64,000 nt of DNA, taken from contig MNCI01002986.1 in NCBI GenBank assembly GCA_015680685.1, positions 6,730 to 70,729 of the forward strand, written 5' to 3'. Both the position numbers and the translations under genes were made by a program. The DNA comes from Gnetum montanum. Taxonomy: Eukaryota; Streptophyta; Gnetopsida; Gnetales; Gnetaceae. Positions 36,261 through 47,410 of the stretch are shown here, piece after piece. The notes below the pieces were generated by a model that saw only the letters and a program-made list of their open reading frames with translations, made no database searches and was not told where the DNA came from. Position 1 is the stretch's first letter. Every line of letters starts with the position of its first letter.

Positions 36261-36989
36261 TAAATAAATTAGAGGACTTTTAAGATCAGCTAATTTCTTG
36301 GGAAGGTTTCCTGCATGGATTCCATCAGACACAGTGTGAGTAAGCATTATGGTATGGATCCTTGGTAGAGTTTAGTTTGAAGGAGGCCCAAAGGAATTGG
36401 ATATGGAGGAAGAGGTAGGAGTAGGGTTGTGAACCATGGGTGTAGGTGAAGGCTTAGCTGGACCACTAGGTTGAAAGGGAGGTCTTTTCTTTGATTAGGC
36501 ATTCAACCCCTTTGATTGATGATTGGGTTGCAAATTAATAGCCCTATGTGCATTGTGTTGTTATGATTGAGCAAGTGGTTCACCCTACATTGGTGGAGCA
36601 AGTGGTAGCTATGAAACTGGAGGAGGAGTGTGTGCAAGGAAAGGAGGAGGATAAGGATATGGGGCAATGTCCCTTCTTTCATGTGGAGATAGAGTTCGAT
36701 AATAGTTAGAAGGGTGGTAGTAAGGCTATAACTGAGAAAAGTGACTAGAAGAGTCACATGGAGCCATGGGTTGCTAAACATGGTAACCATATGGATCAGG
36801 CTATTGGTAAGGGTATTGTTTCCTTGGCAGTGCAAATGCCCATGTTTGTGGTTGCTGCCATTGTTGGTACTGTTTGTACAGTTGTAGTGGAGCTTCGCTT
36901 GGATAATACGATTGTTGTTGGTAGAACTACCTAAGATTACCTTGAGGATAAGGCAACCTCTTGGATGTTTGCCTTTGTGTAAGTTGTGG

Positions 36990-38858
36990 ATGTAAGGAAT
37001 ACACCCCAGACTCTTGAAGATATGACACAATGGGGCAACATCCCTTAGGGTGTTCATACTAGCAGATATCACATCCACAATCATCATTTGATTCATTGTT
37101 TGCAACCTCTTCTATTGTAGCAATTTTTCCCTTACCTTTATAATATGCATGTTTAGATTCTTTGCTTCTCCTGTGCTCATGATCACTACCTTGTTCTTGG
37201 GACTCTTTAGCAATTTTGAGGATTGCTTGAAATTGGCTATCCATGGAGTCCCTTAACTGATCAACCTTGGTCATAAGTTCAGATTGGAATTGTTGAAGTG
37301 GTAAGGCTTTTTTATGCATCCCCTCATTAAATATGGATTCATCGTTACTATCACAGAATTGAACCTCCCTCTTGTGGATGGAAGGATCGTGGTTATACTT
37401 CTCTACACTTTCTCTTTTTCATAGTTTTCCCTCCTCTTTGGTGAATTTCTTTATTAACCTTTGGACTTGGTAGGCAATTAGTTTTGACAATCGTCCTTTG
37501 GCATAGATACCAGGGGTTTTCCTCGTTTCATTACGAAGCCTGTCTACAATGTGGTGGAGTTGAGTCAATTGAGAATAACCATGGCCAAGACATTTGTGCA
37601 TCAAGGCATAGTATTGGCTAATGGCGACATCCAAGGGTTCGTGTGCTCCTTGTTTCCACCCTTGAATTTGCTTCCTTAAGTTGAACACTTGGAAGTATGT
37701 TTGATACTTATCATTGAACATCTCAAGCATGGTACTCCATTGTTTGATAGATTCCAATTCTAAGGATTGGTACCAGTTCTTTACTTCTTTGATGAGTGTC
37801 TTGGAAAATAACTTTAGTTTCTACCATTTTTTCTCTATGTTTTGCAAGGCACATGCATTTTGAAAAGCTTAAAGATGATTTTGCATATCAGAGTTATATC
37901 CTCCAAATCGAGAAATATTATTCATGTTTAACCATTTGATCTGACTATCTTTCACATGCCTTGTTGGAATTCTGACTACCTTTGCAATGTTAAGCATACT
38001 CTGGGTAGCAAATAGAGGCTCATCAAGGCCTTGATCATGGTGCCTATGATGCCATCTACTGCCCCTTCCTTCATGGTGATGTGCTTTTCTTGAATGTCTA
38101 CATCCTTGATCTTGCCTATCTTGATGGTCCTATTAGTCATTTCGTTCATTTTGATCACTGTCATCACGATCTCGCCTTTTGCGGTCATAGTTAGAGCCAG
38201 AGGAAGAAGATGATGATGAAGGGGAAGAGGAAGGAGAAATAGCACCACCATAGCACCTACTACTACCTCTTTAGTGATCGCGACCATGGTCACGATCTTA
38301 CTTGTTACTTGCATCCTTGTCTTGACTTGCCCCTTTGGATCCTACTTTGTCATTAGATCCATTGTTACCAAAATCAGGATTGTGAACTGTGGAGTGCAAA
38401 TTCTAGTTTTGACCTTCATTATCGAAGTTAAAGAGAGGAGTTTCATTGAGTGGAAGATCCCCACTAGCTTGTTGGTACAATAGGAATAGAGAATTGTTAA
38501 GTCCTTTTCCCTTCAAAAGTTCATAGTGCTGCTCTAGCTGTTGATCTCGCAGCTGTTATGCTTCGGTGGGATGATAATCCATGGTGTTGACATCTTCCAT
38601 GATATATTCCCCATGGTGGTCTTGAAGACCACATCGTACAAGAATTTGATAGAGCATTGCAGGGGCTACACAATCGAGCAGCAACACGATGTTGCCCTCC
38701 ATGTTACGCCACTACAGCTGTTCATGTTGGTGTAAGGTGAAGGTGAAGTTTGATACATACTCATCAGGATGAGTATATGTAATTCAATATTGTTGAGGCT
38801 TTGATGGATGAGCATTATTAGGCTTGGGTGGAGAAGCACTCCTGTGAGAAGAAGACAT
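36990..38858 (-). other. gag domain, element B
   Basis: N-terminal YTHPDEYVSNFTFTL, an Asp/Arg-rich basic stretch (about 38320-38060), then the capsid-like region (37757-37419) with MFNDKYQ, GWKQGAHEPLD and RLRNETRKT. A variant zinc knuckle CDIC (37073-37062) is followed by a TAG and YEHPKGCC. A Pro/Gln/Tyr-rich linker (36990-36300) joins it to protease. Confidence 0.85.
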
Positions 38859-38997
38859 TGTCAATTAGTGAAACAAAAATCACAGTGTGCTCTGAGAATT
38901 TGATGTGGTAATTATAATGCAAGATATGACTCTTAGGTTCATTCCAATGATTTAAATACTTTCACTAGATCCTAGATAGCAAAAAAAACAATAAAAA

Positions 38998-39018
38998 GGT
39001 CCCCAGCAATGGTGCCAA
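38998..39018 (-). promoter_or_regulatory. Primer-binding site, element B
   Basis: TTGGCACCATTGCTGGGGAC on the minus strand directly follows the 5' LTR. It is the tRNA-Asp-type site with one or two transitions. Confidence 0.85.
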
Positions 39019-39849
39019 TGATGAGTGGTGAGGTACCCCTACGCCCAACCATATGAATCACTAAGGCATTATGCACAATTCAGTCGAATTCCATGGACCT
39101 ATAGTCATCTCATACGTTAGTTTCTCTAGGAAGTGAAATGATGTTTAGAACATTCATTGTCTTCCCAACTACACTTGTGAGGCTCAAGGGTATGGTTTAA
39201 GTGTAATTGAGGTATATGAATTTTTATCATTTTATGTTTTATGGATGTAATCACCTACAACAACAATAAAGGATAGACTAGATTAAAACTAATGTCTATT
39301 ACCTAGCTAGCCTAACACAAGTAACTGCCCCACTTTCCTAAACACATCCTAAACACATATAGCACTGCTAGGCTACCAAACGTTAAGCATTATTAGGTTA
39401 CCAAGTACTATATGAATGCTTAAAGTGGTTGCACTCGTGTTCATTAATTGCTAGAAATAAATTGCTTAATCAAATGTATTAAAGTAAAGAACAAGAAAGT
39501 AGAATTCATTAAAGAAAATATTAAGCTATTCTAAGTGCTGTAAGGATTATCAAAAGAGTTTATTTTATTCCCATCACACTGCTACGCTTAGGTACATCAA
39601 TGCTTGAACAAAGAACTGTACACACTTAAGACTCCTTCTGTGGGCACTTAGAAAATATTCTAACTTTGAGAAAAATAAACTATAAGAGCTTCACTACTCT
39701 AACTAAGAATGATTCAAAACTTACTCCAAACGAGAGCCCAGGCATGGTATTTATAGACCTGGGGAATATACCTTGATGTCGAATATTTGAAGTTGCGTCC
39801 CCAATGTCATGTACCCGATGTCGTGGCTGACACAAATGGTGGTTCATTA
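39019..39849 (-). repeat. Element B 5' LTR
   Basis: 831-bp partner of 29776-30577. The plus-strand right end is GTTCATTA, a decayed TTCATCA, followed by GTACA. Confidence 0.92.
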
Positions 39850-39854
39850 GTACA

Positions 39855-40618
39855 TAATTAATTTTGCCAACTTGCAAAAGAATTTCTTACTTAAGTGAAT
39901 TAAGATCCACTTTAATTATATATTGAATTCCATGAAAACCACTAGCTACAACTAGGATGTCAAAAGCTTAATTGGATGAATTCAATAGATAATATCCTTT
40001 TCAACTTTTTCAAAAATTAATGAAAGATTTAGCAATTCAAAAAAATAGAAAACCCTTCAAACTTGATGAGATGTTGGATTAAAAGAGGGAGATGTTGGAT
40101 TAAAAAAGGGATTTCACTTCTAAATAATTAATAAAGCATGACAATGAATGAAAAAACCAATACTAAGTACCTTAGAAACCATTGCCAAATCAATAAATTC
40201 TACCAACAAAAATGAGTTTTGATAGATCATGTGCATGGACAATATCCAATGCTTAATATTTTCAAACTAGATTTTAGTGATTCAAAAAACTTGAGGAATG
40301 AGGTAAATAACCCAAAATTTTCATGCAAACATTCCTTCTAGAAATTTCCTAAGTAATAGATCTATATAAATCATCAGGTAACTCATAGAATGATGAAGAA
40401 GCAATGGATCTATTTGAAGGATCACCTACTAAATTTGGTGACATTGTATGTAATTGCAAATAGATTCTCTAGAGAAATATTAGATCCACTAAAAAAATTA
40501 GATTTGCTGAGAAAACATAAGATCCATGGAAGAGACAAATCTTTACTTATAAACCACAATTTTCATGCTCTAACTAATTGAGTAATGCCTCAAGGATAAT
40601 TATTTAATTTATTATGGG
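39855..40618. other. AT-rich spacer
   Basis: No gene recognised. The phrase GAGATGTTGGATTAAAA is doubled near 40070-40105. The plus frame at 40390-40581 has no known motif. Confidence 0.45.
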
Positions 40619-40711
40619 ATGTTAGAACCTAAAATAATTTGACTACAAGTGCACCCTAGAATATATATCCAACATGATATATTAGTGGAATTATAGAGGA
40701 ATATAACAATG

Positions 40712-40790
40712 CTTCAAGTGTGACTTGAATTGATAACCTCTTATTGTGAAATCCTAGTTTCAAAATAAGCTAATAACTTGAGCCATCTCT
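40712..40790 (-). repeat. tRNA-like segment, possible SINE head
   Basis: The minus strand has GAGATGGCTCAAGTTATTAG (A-box-like) and AGAGGTTATCAATTCAAGTC (B-box-like, compare GGTTCAAGTC) about 45 bases later. This is typical of an old tRNA-derived SINE. It lies within the left copy of the 40.6-42.8 kb repeat and is absent from the right copy. Confidence 0.35.
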
Positions 40791-40888
40791 CATTGATATT
40801 ATTTAACTTCTTATTTGGGAAAAGGTGTTCAAATTAGAACTAAATAACTATAGGTATCGCTAGGACATGTAATCAACACAAAACTTTT

Positions 40889-40925
40889 GTAAAGGTAGAT
40901 CTTTTAGAGAGAGATCTACCTTTAC
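40889..40925. repeat. Perfect 14-bp inverted repeat, 9-base loop
   Basis: GTAAAGGTAGATCT at 40889-40902 is the exact reverse complement of 40912-40925. It lies at the start of the 1.2-kb repeat. The second repeat copy (42127) has only the right arm. Confidence 0.9.
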
Positions 40926-42760
40926 AACTAATAGTAATATTAATATGATAGAGATGTAAGATCATAGCTTTCTTCATAATGGTTACTACACCTTGTATTC
41001 TCAATAGTTCTAACTACTATAAGTCTTACTAATTTGGCTACTTATGAATCCTCTTATGATGAACAAAGTTATGTTGTACTAATTTTATCACTTGATATTT
41101 GTTGCTAATTTTGGTAATTCATGACATCATCTTTGGGCTTGTTGTAGCTCTAGGTTCTACCTTGCTAAGAAATTTTTTTGTTTCAGTGATGTTTCTTTTT
41201 CTAGTGATGCATCTTGTTCTAGTTTGTATTCACTTTTTCATCATAAGAAATAATATACTTATGATTGTAGTTTGGAGCACAATTTATTACAAACTCTTGT
41301 ACTTGGAGTTGGTTCACTGTCCTTGCTTCTTTATACTTGGCTAATTCATTACAAATCTCTTCTTCATAATATATTCTTCTTCTTATTCTTCTCATAAAAT
41401 TGCATTCGACATGTGGTACCAACTTGCTATTTTTAGAAAGAAATTATTGGTTGATAGATCCTTCCATCTTGATGCTTTAGTGTTCATAACAAATTCTCCT
41501 ATCTGCAACTTGGATGATTATAAATCCTTTCTTGATGTGTATGTCATCAAGTAGGAAAATGGTGGAGCTTGGTGCCTATGATTACATGTCATATTCTTTG
41601 ATTCTTGTATATTTAAATTGGTACTTTGGTTATTCTTCAATTTCCTTTGAATAATTGTATTCTTTTTGGTTTTAATTATGTTTAGCTTCCTCTTGACATA
41701 ACATGATTCGTATGAAAATTTTTATTTATGATTGTTCTCAAGAATCATTTCCCCTAATACATGCCTTTTTTGACCTAATTTATAGATGATACGTTAGATT
41801 AATTTTCTTGATGTAGATCTTCTCAATCTTTTGGGTCTTCGCATAGGTCCACTACTATTATTAGAAGTCATCTTCATCATATCTTCATTTAATTTCTTCT
41901 CATCTTTTATTCATTCGTAACTTTCTTATGGACTTAGCTTTCTTGATTGAAGCTTTACAATGGCCACTCTTCTTCCTTCTTTCTTTTATCCCTTATGAAA
42001 TCCTTTGAATTTCATACTAAGTTGTAATCTCTCCTACTAGCACTTTGATATCATGTTAGATTTTAAACTTTTGGTTAATATTTTCATTGCGTTCATAATA
42101 GAATGTTAATGCCTTAGGATCCTTTATAGGGAAATCTACCTTTACAACTAATAGTAATATTAGTGTCATAGAGATGTAAGATGGTAGCTCTCTTTGGATT
42201 GATGACTACTCTTCATAATTTTTGACAATTCTAAGTATCATAAGTCTTACTTATTTAACTACTTTTGAATCCTCTTATGATGAACAAAGTTATGTTGTAA
42301 TAATTTTATTACTTGATATTCATTTCTTATTTTTGAAATTCATAACATCGTCTTTGGACTTGCTATATCTCCAAGTTTTGCCTTGCTAAGAACTTTCTAT
42401 ATTTTAGTGATGTTGGTTTTTCTAATGATGCACATTCTTTTGGTTCATATTAATTTTTCATTTTAGTTTGTAACTCAATCAATTATGAAATCTTATACTT
42501 GGACTTGGTTTAGTGTCCTTGTCTTTTTATACTTGACTAACTCATTACGAATCTCTTCTTCATAACATATTCTTCTTCTTCTTCTCTCTTTCTTTGGCTA
42601 CATTCTTACGATGCTTGCCTTTGCTTGTTACTCATGGTAGGTTCTTTAGAAATTTTTCTAGTTAATCAATCTTACATGAACTAGGCCCTTCTTGGACTCC
42701 TTTAGCGATTCACAACTTGGCTTGTTATGGACTACTACTTCAATCATATCCTATTCCTCT

Positions 42761-43364
42761 TCATAGTCATTCTCTTTACTTTATTGTAACCTTCTGGATG
42801 GTCATCTCTTCCTCTTTAGGAACTATATCATATTACAAATTACTTATCTTGGATCTTCTTATCATATTTAGAAAATTGGATTCTTCTTCACTTCTTTTAC
42901 TTATAAATCATTTGCTAACCTTTTTGCTTCTGATGGTTATTACAAATCTATGGATTGTAAAGACTTCTATGTTTCACAATGCCTTCCATCACTATTGCAT
43001 GCTATTACTTGCTCCTTTGGCATAATACATTTGTATGTCATTCTTTATTCATATCTTCTTTATTGTTGTTTCCATTGTTTTTCCTTTCTTGTTTCATCTC
43101 TTCTTTTCATCATTAATTTACATTGTTTCACACTGTTTCACTACTATTCATAATATTCCATCATTGTTTTCATGTTACTCATTATGAAGTAAGAACTTGC
43201 AATCTTTTATCCTTCATAAGGAGTTGTGAGTCTTTATTGAACCATCATGACCATTCGTAACTAATGATAGATTAAGTTAAGAAACTAATGATTATAACTT
43301 ACTATTAAGAGTATATTTTAACAAAGTTTAACATGTTATTTGATTTATCACGTTTTCTAGGTTT
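42761..43364. other. AT-rich spacer
   Basis: No gene recognised. Possibly the outer end of the repeat to the left. Confidence 0.4.
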
Positions 43365-43386
43365 CATCAATGAGGCCTCATTGATG
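43365..43386. repeat. 22-bp perfect palindrome at the element D border
   Basis: CATCAATGAGG followed by its exact reverse complement, with no spacer. The proposed LTR start (TGATGTGG at 43382) lies in its right arm. Confidence 0.85.
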
Positions 43387-44226
43387 TGGTCCCATTGAAG
43401 AGGCCACATCGACGTGGGATTTCATGTGTTGACATGGCCTTATTGACACAATGTCTATTTTTGCCTATAAATACATGCTCACCCGCCATGTTTATGACAT
43501 CTTTTTTCATAGTTGTAGCAAAGCTCTTGCAGTTTTCTTGCTTAAAAGTTAGAATATTTTTTTAAGTGTCCATGGTAGGAGTCAAAGAGTGTATGGATCT
43601 TTATTTGAGCACCATTGTACCTAAGCACGATAGTGTGTGCAACAATAAAGATAAGCTTTCTGATAAACCTTATAGCACTTTGAAATATATTAATTATTTA
43701 TTTATGCATTTAATGTTTTATGCAATTTCCTTTAGTTTTTTAAGTAATTAAGCTAAATTAAGCTAGATTAAATAGTGATTAATTAAGCACATAATTATGA
43801 CCAGTTCGAGCATATGCTTGGTACTTGGTAATCCTAGTAATGCTTAATTTTTGGTAACCTAGTAGCATTAAATGTATTTAGGATATGTACAGTAAGTGGG
43901 AATAGATGCTTTTGTTAGGATCAATTAGGTGTAGCTAGTTAGATTAAATTAGCAATTTAATTAGTTTATTTTATTCATTATTCTTTATCCTTAGGTAATT
44001 TAAACATAAAACATAAAAAATGATAAAAATCATATGCCTCAATTACACTTAACCATACCTTTGCATTTCATAAGTGTAATTGTGAAGACAACGATTACAG
44101 TGGTTAGTTTTACTTCCTAGAGACGAATGTACTTAGAAGGCTATAAGTCCATGAAATTCAATCGGATCATGCATGAACGCTTAGTGATTCATATGATTGG
44201 GCATAGGGTCTACTCGTCGTTCATCA
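43382..44226 (+). repeat. Element D 5' LTR
   Basis: The right end is GTTCATCA at 44226, followed at once by the PBS. The left end is inferred from the family length and TGATG terminus. It contains the unoccupied CATAC site (44054-44058) used by element A in its sister LTR. Confidence 0.7.
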
Positions 44227-44246
44227 TTGGTGCTATTGCTAGGGAC
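44227..44246 (+). promoter_or_regulatory. Primer-binding site, element D
   Basis: TTGGTGCTATTGCTAGGGAC directly after the LTR terminus: the tRNA-Asp-type site with C-to-T changes. Confidence 0.8.
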
Positions 44247-44379
44247 TTGTAGTTTGATACCTGTGCTATCTAGGACTTAGTGAATATTATTTAAGATCAT
44301 TGGAACAAATCCTAAGGTCATAATCATTCAATAATAATAATAATAATTTAAGCACACTAAATTTTTTGTCTAATCCAAA

Positions 44380-45585
44380 ATGTCTTCTTCTTATAACATG
44401 ATGAATCAAAACTGCCAGTGCCCCATGAATTCAAAATGGTGTAGTCTTATCCAGATGAGTTTGTACTTGATTTCACCTTCATCTTACATTAGGATGAGTA
44501 GCTACAATGGAGAGATATGAAGGAAAAAGTTGTGTTGCCTCCTAATCAATGTTTTCTTGGGATGTTGCTCCAAACTCTTAAGAGGTTGGACATTTAGGAC
44601 CTCCATGATGAATACAGTGTGCAAGATATCCATGATGAATATGGTATGTAGGACCATGACTATCATGACTGTTGTCCCACAAAAACACAACATAAACGAG
44701 ATTGGCACTAGGAGAAGCACCATGAAGCTATGAAGGGAAAACAGTTCACTGACCCCTTGTTCATGCTAAACCAAAACAATAATGAGGATCCACCTCTAGG
44801 ATTCCCAACATGAAGGTTCTCCATCCCTTAACTCTGGTGAAGGGGGCTTGAACTCAAATATGTAGTCCACTATTTATAATTCAAGTTCAAGAAAAAGTGG
44901 GAGTCAAGGCAAGGGCTTAGGTAAGCATTTGATGATAGTAACCCTGATAATTATGCCTGTAACAAGTGGAGAAGAGATGGTAGACATCGTGGTGGTGGCA
45001 GTCCTCCTCCCTTTTCATCCTCTTCATTTGCATCTTCTTCTTCCTCCTATGAATTTGATTGAAACCATAGGGGATGAAATCGTGATGAAGATGAATGATG
45101 GGATAATGATTATAGGCCCTACTATGAATGTAGGGGTAGTAGGGGACATTGTAGACATTATCAAAATCATAAGGATGATGAACCTTTTTTGGAAACTTGA
45201 AGCATGCTGAACATTCTAGAGGTAGTCAGAATTCCAACCAGGCATGTGAAAGATAGCAGAATCAAGAGGTTGGATATGAATAATATCCCCTGATTTGAGG
45301 GGAAATATAACTCAAATCCACAGATCGATCTTCAAGCCTTGCATAATGCTTGTACTTTGCAAAACGTAGAAAATAATTGGCAAAAACCTAAGCTATTTCC
45401 CAAGATATATAAAAGAAGAAAAAAGTTGGTACTGCTCCTTGAAGTTGAAATCAATTCTCAGATGAAGTACGATGCTTGAGTTGTTCAATGAAAAATATCA
45501 GCCATACTCTAGAGTGTCCAATTTGAGAAAGAAAATACAAGGTTGACGACAAGAAATACATGAACCCTTGGACATGACCATGGGT
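44380..45585 (+). pseudogene. gag of element D, truncated
   Basis: The ATG at 44380 starts MSSSYN, as in element B. After an early frameshift, YPDEFVLDFTFILH and LQWRDM align with the gag N-terminus of B and C. An Arg/Ser-rich region (about 44970-45060) and then LFNEKYQ, IQG and HEPLDM near 45480-45580 mark the capsid part. It breaks off at element E. Stops and at least two frameshifts are present. Confidence 0.65.
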
Positions 45586-47410
45586 GTAGCGATTGAAAAC
45601 ATTAGTGGCTGAGACACTAAGGGGTTCACGGGTGCACAGCTTAACCCTACCTTTGTGCGAGGGCCTTACTAGAAAATGGAGGTGGAGTGCCCTAGATGGT
45701 TTTATTGATCGAATAGGAACTTTGTCGATTGCACTTGGGGTATTGGGTGCAACTAGCGGCGGCATGGTTAGCTGGAATGAAAATGCAAACAATGTGAAAT
45801 GGTGCTAAGTGTCAAAGCGGTGTTTCACGATGTAAGTATAAAGCATAGCCATGGAATGGGGGCGAGTGTAGCTAAGGGTTTTAATTGAAACAAGGGTGTC
45901 AACCCGTGGAGACTATTGCCCCAGTGTAGTACAGTGTGATGATGCATGAAAAAATGCAAAAAGACATAAGAAAAATGCAAGAAAATGCTAGAAATGGGAG
46001 AGAGAAATGGAACATCACCCCAAATGGAGGCGTAGTTAACTCCAAAAGGGTCTTAGAAGGTACACAATGTACAACAAGTGCAATGGAAGTATAGTCATAG
46101 TCTCGATGGTGTTAGGCCATGAAGTCTAGTGCTTATTGTGATGAATCGTGCCTACTGGGTTGGTTACCACGATGTACTGTGCAGTGTTCTGCAAGGCTGC
46201 AATGGGGTCGTAGTGTACCATGCAATGTAGGGCTACAACTAGGTCATGATGTACCATGGAGTGTAGCTATGCCTCTCTACTAGTGTGGTGTGCTTTGGGT
46301 CTCGTTCACCCATGAAGCTAAGTGCCAAGATGCCAAAATGCCAAATGCCAAATGAAAATGCCAACTGTCAACCTTTAAAATGTTGGGGCACAAGGGTATT
46401 TATAGGATTAGGGTTAGCCCAAAATGCGAATTGGGTGCCATGTGGTAGTGTAGTAGGTGGGATTACAAGAAAAATTTAGAAAATTTTCTAAGTCTAGAGG
46501 TGACCAGAAAAAGTTTGAAAATTTTTGTAACTCTGGTTGCTACACTTGCTATGCTCATCCCTTGCTATGCTTGACCCCTTACTACGCTTGCTAGACTCTA
46601 AATCATAGGTATAATTTGGGAAAAATGGGGAGTATAAGAGAAATGCAAATTGCTGATCTTGCTTATTAGAGGAGTGTTGGAGCTGGAATGAAGGCTTATG
46701 CTAAGATCTAGAAGCTTTTGAAGGTAGTTTCTTGTTGTTGCACTAGCTACGCTTTGGAGTGTAGCCTAGTAGTTGGGAAATTCTTGCAAAAACTGAAGTC
46801 CAGTGTTGCTACGTTTGCAACACTAGAGCATAGTAGGATGGGATAGAGCATAGCATGGACACTTAGAAAAATCTGGCAAAAATTGCAATTCTTATTCTTG
46901 CTACGCTAGCTATGCTTAGGAGTGTAGCAAGAGGGGTAGCTTTAGAAGTTAGAAAATTTGCCAAATGCCTTTTCCATGTGGAGTTAGCTTGATAGCTTCT
47001 AGCTTGACACCCATGCAAATTGGCCATTGAAGTACATGCTATGTTGACTATGCTCTAGAGCATAATAAGGAGAATAAGAGTGTAGCACAACACTTAGAAA
47101 AAAATTTTCTATAGCTGATGTCATTGGTCTGACACTTAGCCAAAATTGCAAAAAATTGGTTGTTGAAGCTGACTATGCTCTACTGCAATGGACAATGTGG
47201 TCCCAACACTTAGAAAAATTTGTAGAAAGTGCCATTGTTCAAACACTTAGAAATATTTTTCAAATCTGGTAGTTGGAGCTGACTATACTGAACACTTAGA
47301 AAAATTTGGGCAAAGTGCCATTGTTTTAAGACTTAGCCAAATTTGTAGTCGAGATGTTAAGACTCAAAATTTTGTGGTGTTTCAATGGCCCCTCTTTGTT
47401 GACATCTAGA
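45586..47410 (-). repeat. Element E 3' LTR (long-LTR family)
   Basis: Read on the minus strand it matches the LTR of element F (52741-54760). GAAACACCACAAAATTTTG near 47385 matches GAAACACCATCAGTTTTGG near 52765, and the TATA box CTATAAATACCC (46404 on the minus strand) matches 54062. The U3 part (46540-47330) is full of GCTATGCT/GCTACGCT phrases. The left border, where element D gag stops, is at about 45585. Both borders are approximate. Confidence 0.6.

Larger units (their letters stand above)
32640..38858 (-). pseudogene. gag-pol polyprotein of element B
   Basis: One frame runs from the ATG at 38858 (MSSSHRSASPPKP) to a TAA at 32640-32642, about 2,070 codons. The segments examined (38858, 37757, 37319, 36134, 35462, 34346, 34142, 33887, 33359) all fall in the same frame, so no frameshift is evident. 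Interruptions are TAG, TAA and TGA codons that one C-to-T change can produce from CAG, CAA and CGA. One case is supported by a paralogue: the TGA before ITYTHPDEY aligns with an arginine codon in element C. The full set of gypsy domains is present in order and is listed separately. The product would make particles and carry out reverse transcription and integration, but this copy cannot. Confidence 0.9.
29776..39849 (-). mobile_element. Element B: complete Athila-like Ty3/gypsy retrotransposon
   Basis: 10,074 bp, flanked by GTACA on both sides (29771-29775 and 39850-39854). LTRs are 29776-30577 and 39019-39849. The PBS adjoins the right LTR and a PPT adjoins the left LTR, so it reads on the minus strand. 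A single gag-pol frame of about 6.2 kb has the order gag, protease, RT, RNase H, integrase, the Ty3/gypsy order. The tRNA-Asp-type PBS and motifs such as FMDDF, GHKIS and WGINFMGP place it in the Athila side of the Ogre/Tat/Athila group. It is dead: dozens of in-frame stops and changed catalytic residues. Confidence 0.92.
40619..42760 (-). mobile_element. Decayed LTR pair, possibly a small copia-like element
   Basis: A region starting at about 40912 (GATCTACCTTTACAACTAAT) recurs at about 42127 with many matching blocks over the next 500 bases, for example CCTCTTATGATGAACAAAG at both 41051 and 42270. The right copy starts TGTTAGATTTTAAAC at 42055. Just left of it the minus strand reads TGATATCAAAGTGCTAG, close to the initiator-Met PBS TGGTATCAGAGC. 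The middle is only about 500 bases with no coding, so this would be a non-coding (TRIM/LARD-like) minus-strand element. The ends are uncertain. Confidence 0.45.
43382..45585 (+). mobile_element. Element D: truncated Athila-like element (5' LTR, PBS, gag)
   Basis: A plus-strand element with LTR 43382-44226 (845 bp if the start is right), PBS and gag, cut at about 45585 by the LTR of element E. The TATA box CTATAAATACATG lies at about 43473. It shares its LTR with the piece split by element A at the left of the window. Confidence 0.75.

Noticed and set aside
36503-37105. 200-codon minus frame in element B
   Set aside because: It is out of frame with gag-pol and overlaps the Pro-rich linker, whose true frame continues into protease.
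44929-45210. Plus frame rich in Ile/Val/Met in element D
   Set aside because: Shadow frame. The neighbouring frame gives the Arg/Ser-rich gag part that aligns with element B.
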